A stretch of DNA of 64,000 bases, from positions 496,001 through 560,000 of the forward strand of contig JALCKY010000001.1 in assembly GCA_022647575.1 (NCBI GenBank), read 5' to 3'. The DNA is from Lachnospiraceae bacterium. Lineage in GTDB: Bacteria > Bacillota > Clostridia > Lachnospirales > Lachnospiraceae. A program made the translations under genes and the position numbers. Below the pieces are notes generated by a model. That model searched no databases, was not told the DNA's origin, and worked only from the letters and a program-made list of their open reading frames with translations. Below, in pieces: positions 60,727 to 64,000 of the stretch. The stretch's first letter is position 1. The number at the start of each line of letters is the position of its first letter.

Positions 60727-61758
60727 TCATTTGTTTACCTTTTTTGCCTTATTTCCTTCATTCAGGCTGCGCACGCTTCCCCTGATTTCCAGGTGCCCGG
60801 TGATTCTCGTTTTCACGGGCTTGAAACGGGGATCCTCGATCAGCTGCACCAGCTGGTTCACTGCCTGTTTCCCGATGATGTTTCTCTGGACATGCACCGT
60901 CGTGAGCGTCGGAACGCTGATGGAGGAAAACGGGATGTCATCAAAGCCGATCACCGAAATGTCCTTCGGCACTGAATAGCCCGCTTCCTGCAGCGCCTTG
61001 ATGGCGCCGAGCGCAATCGTGTCGTTGTCTGCGAAAAAGCAGGTGGGAAGCTTCGGTTTTTCATCCAGGACCGCCTTCATGCTGTCATGCGCGCCGAGCA
61101 TGCTCGGCGTGATGCGGTACTCCTGTTTCGGGCTTGCCTTCAGTCCCAGCTCCTTCGTATACATCCAGAAAGCTTTGTGGCGGGCCTTGAAGTTTTCCGA
61201 ATCGGTACTGCTTCTTAAGTACCCCACCTCTTCATGGCCGCACTTCCTGACATATTCCAGAGCCATCCTTGTATTCTCATAATTGTTCATGCAGACGCTG
61301 CTGTACGGAAAGTCCGGAACCGTATTGTCCACCACGACAAACGGAACAGGAATCCTGTTCAGGCCCGGATAGCTTTCCGGCGCAAGTTCCGAAGCAATCA
61401 GGATCACGCCGCAGTATTTCCCGAACTCCACCGTTTTCAGGGCATTCGAAAGATCTTTCTTGACGACCATCATCGTCATTCCGAAATGTTCCTTGCGCAG
61501 CTGTTCTTCAATCGAATCGATAATCATGGAAATGAACCCCTGGTTCTCTTCCACGATGAGTCCGCTCTTCCAGTACTTGATCAAAAGCACGTTGCTGGCT
61601 GATGCGCTCTGGCGCACAGTCGGCTTATAATGATACTGATCGATGGCATTCTGTATTTTTTTTCTGGTCTCATTGCTCACGCCCTTCCTGCCGTTCAGGA
61701 CAATGGATATTGCGGCAGGTGATACATTGATTTTCTGGGCCAGCTCTCGAATCGTCAT
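60727..61758 (-). CDS. LacI-family transcriptional regulator
   Basis: A 343-residue protein with the N-terminal HTH and hinge helix (TIRELAQKINVSPAAISIVLNGRKGVSNETR) and a type-1 periplasmic-binding sensor domain (about 60-330). It is placed upstream of, and co-oriented with, the sugar uptake operon and very likely senses the sugar or its phosphate. Its own promoter is overlapped by a 10-bp perfect inverted repeat, indicating self-repression. Confidence 0.92.
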   Translation of the reverse strand: MTIRELAQKINVSPAAISIVLNGRKGVSNETRKKIQNAIDQYHYKPTVRQSASASNVLLIKYWKSGLIVEENQGFISMIIDSIEEQLRKEHFGMTMMVVKKDLSNALKTVEFGKYCGVILIASELAPESYPGLNRIPVPFVVVDNTVPDFPYSSVCMNNYENTRMALEYVRKCGHEEVGYLRSSTDSENFKARHKAFWMYTKELGLKASPKQEYRITPSMLGAHDSMKAVLDEKPKLPTCFFADNDTIALGAIKALQEAGYSVPKDISVIGFDDIPFSSISVPTLTTVHVQRNIIGKQAVNQLVQLIEDPRFKPVKTRITGHLEIRGSVRSLNEGNKAKKVNK

Positions 61759-61820
61759 GATAAGTTTCCCATTCCCCCTCCGGACACCGGAAGACTAAAC
61801 AGATAAGTAAATTGTTCAGA

Positions 61821-61847
61821 TTTGATTAGTTCTATTTACTAATCAAA
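61821..61847. promoter_or_regulatory. Operator-like inverted repeat at the lacI start
   Basis: TTTGATTAGT-N7-ACTAATCAAA, perfect 10-bp arms immediately downstream of the lacI -10 and thus over its start point. Confidence 0.65.
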
Positions 61848-61874
61848 TATATCCTGAAAATACGGCCGTGTCAA
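61846..61874 (-). promoter_or_regulatory. lacI promoter
   Basis: TTGACA (61869-61874), a 17-nt spacer and TATATT (61846-61851). Confidence 0.75.
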
Positions 61875-61891
61875 TTTGATTTACTGCCAAA

Positions 61892-61937
61892 AAGGACTCC
61901 GCTTTTTTGTGTTATTTCACAAAAAAGCGAAGTCCTT
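61892..61937 (-). terminator. Strong terminator after the nucleotidyltransferase gene
   Basis: A 20-bp stem with one mismatch (AAGGACTCCGCTTTTTTGTG/CACAAAAAAGCGAAGTCCTT), followed on the minus strand by a short T-run. It isolates the lacI promoter from the gene upstream. Confidence 0.85.
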
Positions 61938-61978
61938 CTGTTCTGCCTGATCAGTAAACAAACCGGCGGTATGCGGCG

Positions 61979-62887
61979 TCAGAAACGGTAGCGTCCCTCT
62001 TCTTCCATTTTCCGCAGGGCCTGCATGACAACCGGCTTATCCGCCTTATAGGTTACGCCGTACCACTGGTCATGGCTCTTGAGCACTTTGACGGAAGCCC
62101 GTCCTTCGCTGAGCAGTTCATTCACAACCGAAGGCAGGATATACTCGCCCTTGAGCGGATTATTCTGCAGGATCTCATCCAGATGCGCCGGGAACCGCTC
62201 TTCCAGTTCCCTGAAAATGGCGTTAGAAAACCCCCACATGTTCATCGAGACGATGCTGTTCTCCGGAAGCGGATTCCAGGTGAGACCGTCGTCTTCGGAA
62301 TAAGCAGCTCCGCCGTCTCTTTTCTCAATGCGCGTGCGTTCCCGGATGCCGGTCAGATTTTCATTTTCGTCCTCGGTACAGACTCCTCTGGACACATAGC
62401 CGTGATCCGTCAGGGTATTCTTCAGCAGGAACCCTGCCATGGAAAACCGGTACAGGTCATCGTCGTCATGCATCCTCATATAATCCGCGACGACCCGGAA
62501 AGCCTGGGAACCGTAAAAATCATCCGCATTGATGACCGCGCAGTCTTCCGGCACCTGGTTTGCACAGCAAAGCAGCGCCTGTCCCGTCCCCCACGGCTTC
62601 ACCCGTCCCTCAGGCACCTCGAAGCCGTCAGGCAGATCATACATTTTCTGGAACGCATAGCTGACTTCAATCTTTTTCGAAATGCGGTCCCCGATAACTG
62701 CCTTGAATTCTTCTTCATTTTCCTGGTTGATGACAAACACGACTTTTTCAAAGCCTGCCTCGACGGCATCGTGGATTGAAAAGTCCATGATGATATGTCC
62801 GTCTTCATCCACCGGGTCAATCTGCTTGAGCCCGCCGTAGCGGCTGCCCATTCCCGCTGCCATAATGACCAATGAAAGTTTCTTCAT
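61979..62887 (-). CDS. Sugar-1-phosphate nucleotidyltransferase-family protein
   Basis: A 302-residue protein with the NTP-transferase loop VIMAAGMGSRYGGLKQ (8-23), the HGYVSRGV and INADDFYG (metal-binding Asp) motifs and the VKPWGTGQALL segment. It resembles GalU/RmlA-like enzymes lacking an extra domain, so the exact sugar cannot be assigned. It is a single-gene unit with its own promoter. Confidence 0.85.
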   Translation of the reverse strand: MKKLSLVIMAAGMGSRYGGLKQIDPVDEDGHIIMDFSIHDAVEAGFEKVVFVINQENEEEFKAVIGDRISKKIEVSYAFQKMYDLPDGFEVPEGRVKPWGTGQALLCCANQVPEDCAVINADDFYGSQAFRVVADYMRMHDDDDLYRFSMAGFLLKNTLTDHGYVSRGVCTEDENENLTGIRERTRIEKRDGGAAYSEDDGLTWNPLPENSIVSMNMWGFSNAIFRELEERFPAHLDEILQNNPLKGEYILPSVVNELLSEGRASVKVLKSHDQWYGVTYKADKPVVMQALRKMEEEGRYRF

Positions 62888-62949
62888 TTTTATTCCCCCG
62901 CATTTTCGGAACTGCTGCCATACCGGCTTCCGTTTCTTTTCAAGTTCCT

Positions 62950-63001
62950 ACTTTAATTCATCCCGGAAGTGTTTGCAACCCGAAATACCTTATGTTATAA
63001 T
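62950..63001. promoter_or_regulatory. Divergent promoters sharing one -35
   Basis: The self-complementary TTGCAA (62973-62978) is the -35 both for tRNA-Val (17 nt, then TATAAT at 62996-63001) and for the nucleotidyltransferase gene (17 nt, then TAAAGT at 62950-62955 on the minus strand). Confidence 0.55.
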
Positions 63002-63008
63002 ACCACTC

Positions 63009-63080
63009 GGAAGCTTAGCTCAGCGGGAGAGCACTCGCTTCACGTGTGAGGGGTCGCAGGTTCAAACCCTGTAGCTTCCA
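63009..63080 (+). tRNA. tRNA-Val (CAC)
   Basis: A 72-nt cloverleaf: acceptor GGAAGCT/AGCTTCC with discriminator A, D-arm TAGCTCAGCGGGAGAGCA, anticodon loop TTCACGT (anticodon CAC) and T-arm GCAGGTTCAAACCCTGT. The CCA end is not encoded. A promoter with start near 63008 and a terminator follow, so it is a monocistronic tRNA gene. It reads GUG. Confidence 0.93.
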
Positions 63081-63092
63081 TCTCTCAGAGGT

Positions 63093-63137
63093 CCGGAATT
63101 CCTTGATTCTGTCAGGAATTCCGGGCTTCTCTTTTTT
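63093..63137 (+). terminator. tRNA-Val terminator
   Basis: CCGGAATTCCT/AGGAATTCCGG with a 10-nt loop and a run of six T (63132-63137). Confidence 0.85.
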
Positions 63138-63196
63138 CATGGATTTGGTGTCTTTTTGAGGCCTTGGTGTCTTTTTCTCATCCTATAATCCGCTGA

Positions 63197-64000
63197 TCAG
63201 TTTCTTCTTTTCCTCGGCGCCGGTGATATCGTACTGATATGGAGACGGTCCACTTCTGCAGAATGACCCGGAATTGAAGCAATCAGATTATAATCGCTCG
63301 TCTGATGCGCCATCCGTGAGGCAACTGTCCTTCGGATTGTCATCATACTCTTTCCCTGACTTTTCGCGATATCGAAAAATGGCATCTGCCCCGCTATTTC
63401 CTCATCAGACAGCATGCACCCATTCTTCCCGAGAAAGACTGACGGTTTCGTCTTACCGTGGTAATCGCTTCCGCAGGTAACGAAAAGCCCTCTTCTTTTC
63501 GCTTCATGGTAATAATGGAAACACTCTGCCGGGTTGTGATAACTGCTGAACGCCTCGATTCCGTCTATTCCAAGATCAAGAATGCCTTCCAGAAAAGTTT
63601 CTTTCCCTTTCAGGCTGACGCCCGGATGCGCAAGGACTGCCTTGCCTCCGCTGCCATGAATGATCCTGATCACTTCCTCCATCGGAGGATAGCTCATTTC
63701 CACATAGCATAATTTCCCCTGTGAATAGAAGTCCCAATAAAAATTGACATAGGGGTTGTCGCTTCGTCCTCCGCCTTCACGATAAGGACGAAGAAGCGGA
63801 TGCCCGGCATACTCCGGCTTCGCAAGAATCACCTCGGCAAAGAGATCCCCTGTCCAGCTTTCTTCCCAGTATGTATCCTTCGATTTCTGCCACATTTCAT
63901 CTTCCGTCACATGAAACCCCAAAAGCTGTGTCTTCTCAAGCCGTTCCAGAGAAGCCCTTAGCCCCTGTTCCCTTACGTCCCGTTCTATCTTCTCATAATC
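63197..64000 (-). CDS. PHP-domain phosphoesterase (5' truncated by window end)
   Basis: An open frame of 267 codons that continues past the window edge. HGSGGKAVLAHPGV and VTCGSDYHGKTKPSV are the later metal-binding motifs of PHP-domain phosphoesterases; the first (DLHTHS) should lie beyond 64000. Relatives hydrolyse phosphodiesters such as 3',5'-nucleoside bisphosphates. The last 60 residues (from DIAKSQGKSM) show no PHP similarity. No start codon can be assigned here. Confidence 0.75.
   Translation of the reverse strand, partial: DYEKIERDVREQGLRASLERLEKTQLLGFHVTEDEMWQKSKDTYWEESWTGDLFAEVILAKPEYAGHPLLRPYREGGGRSDNPYVNFYWDFYSQGKLCYVEMSYPPMEEVIRIIHGSGGKAVLAHPGVSLKGKETFLEGILDLGIDGIEAFSSYHNPAECFHYYHEAKRRGLFVTCGSDYHGKTKPSVFLGKNGCMLSDEEIAGQMPFFDIAKSQGKSMMTIRRTVASRMAHQTSDYNLIASIPGHSAEVDRLHISTISPAPRKRRN

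Overview
This window reads as the chromosome of a mid-GC Bacillota (Firmicutes), probably an anaerobic gut- or mouth-type Clostridia or Erysipelotrichia; the family cannot be fixed from sequence alone. The pointers are the Gram-positive ribosomal gene order with the adk-map-infA-rpmJ block, a zinc-type S14, a rapZ-whiA-crh cluster, the XpaC/TelA pair, long-form HPF, purine-rich Shine-Dalgarno sites ahead of nearly every gene, many extended -10 promoters (TGC then TATAAT-like), and no respiratory genes. Most genes are on the minus strand, so transcription mainly runs from high to low coordinates.

Region 1 (1-13.2 kb) is the S10-spc ribosomal protein operon, rpsJ down to rpmJ and the first codons of rpsM, with secY, adk, map and infA. 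It has a promoter and a folded leader upstream of rpsJ, a second promoter before rpmJ, and a strongly structured 200-nt gap between rpmJ and rpsM. Region 2 (13.2-29.9 kb) holds cell-envelope and housekeeping genes: a signal-peptidase-like membrane protein without the usual catalytic serine, a GNAT acetyltransferase, a PAP2 phosphatase, murB-rapZ-whiA-crh, a YesL-family protein, valS-folC-(49-codon gene)-zinc-ribbon/TPR protein, the TelA-XpaC pair, and a pair of half-size EamA/SMR-type transporters.

Region 3 (29.9-48 kb) carries an S1-domain RNA-binding protein, a flavodoxin, secA, hpf, dapA-dapB-hisA (the HisA is of eukaryotic type), a YbaK deacylase with an apparently leaderless promoter, typA, a BvgS-like hybrid kinase split by a one-base shift at a dnaX-type slippery heptamer, a polysaccharide deacetylase, metY, and a secreted PcsB/CwlO-like NlpC/P60 hydrolase with a WalR-like box.

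Region 4 (48-64 kb) is the most accessory part. A TetR regulator and an FMN-dependent oxidase are divergent over a perfect inverted repeat. Next come two paralogous radical SAM proteins bracketing an MntP-type metal exporter and followed by a frameshifted HAD hydrolase. Then follows a complete LacI-regulated uptake and phosphorylation system: sugar-binding lipoprotein, ATPase, two permeases, an AllA-like cupin, DhaK and DhaL. The window ends with a sugar nucleotidyltransferase, tRNA-Val(CAC) and a truncated PHP-domain gene. No CRISPR array, prophage, insertion sequence or replication origin was seen.
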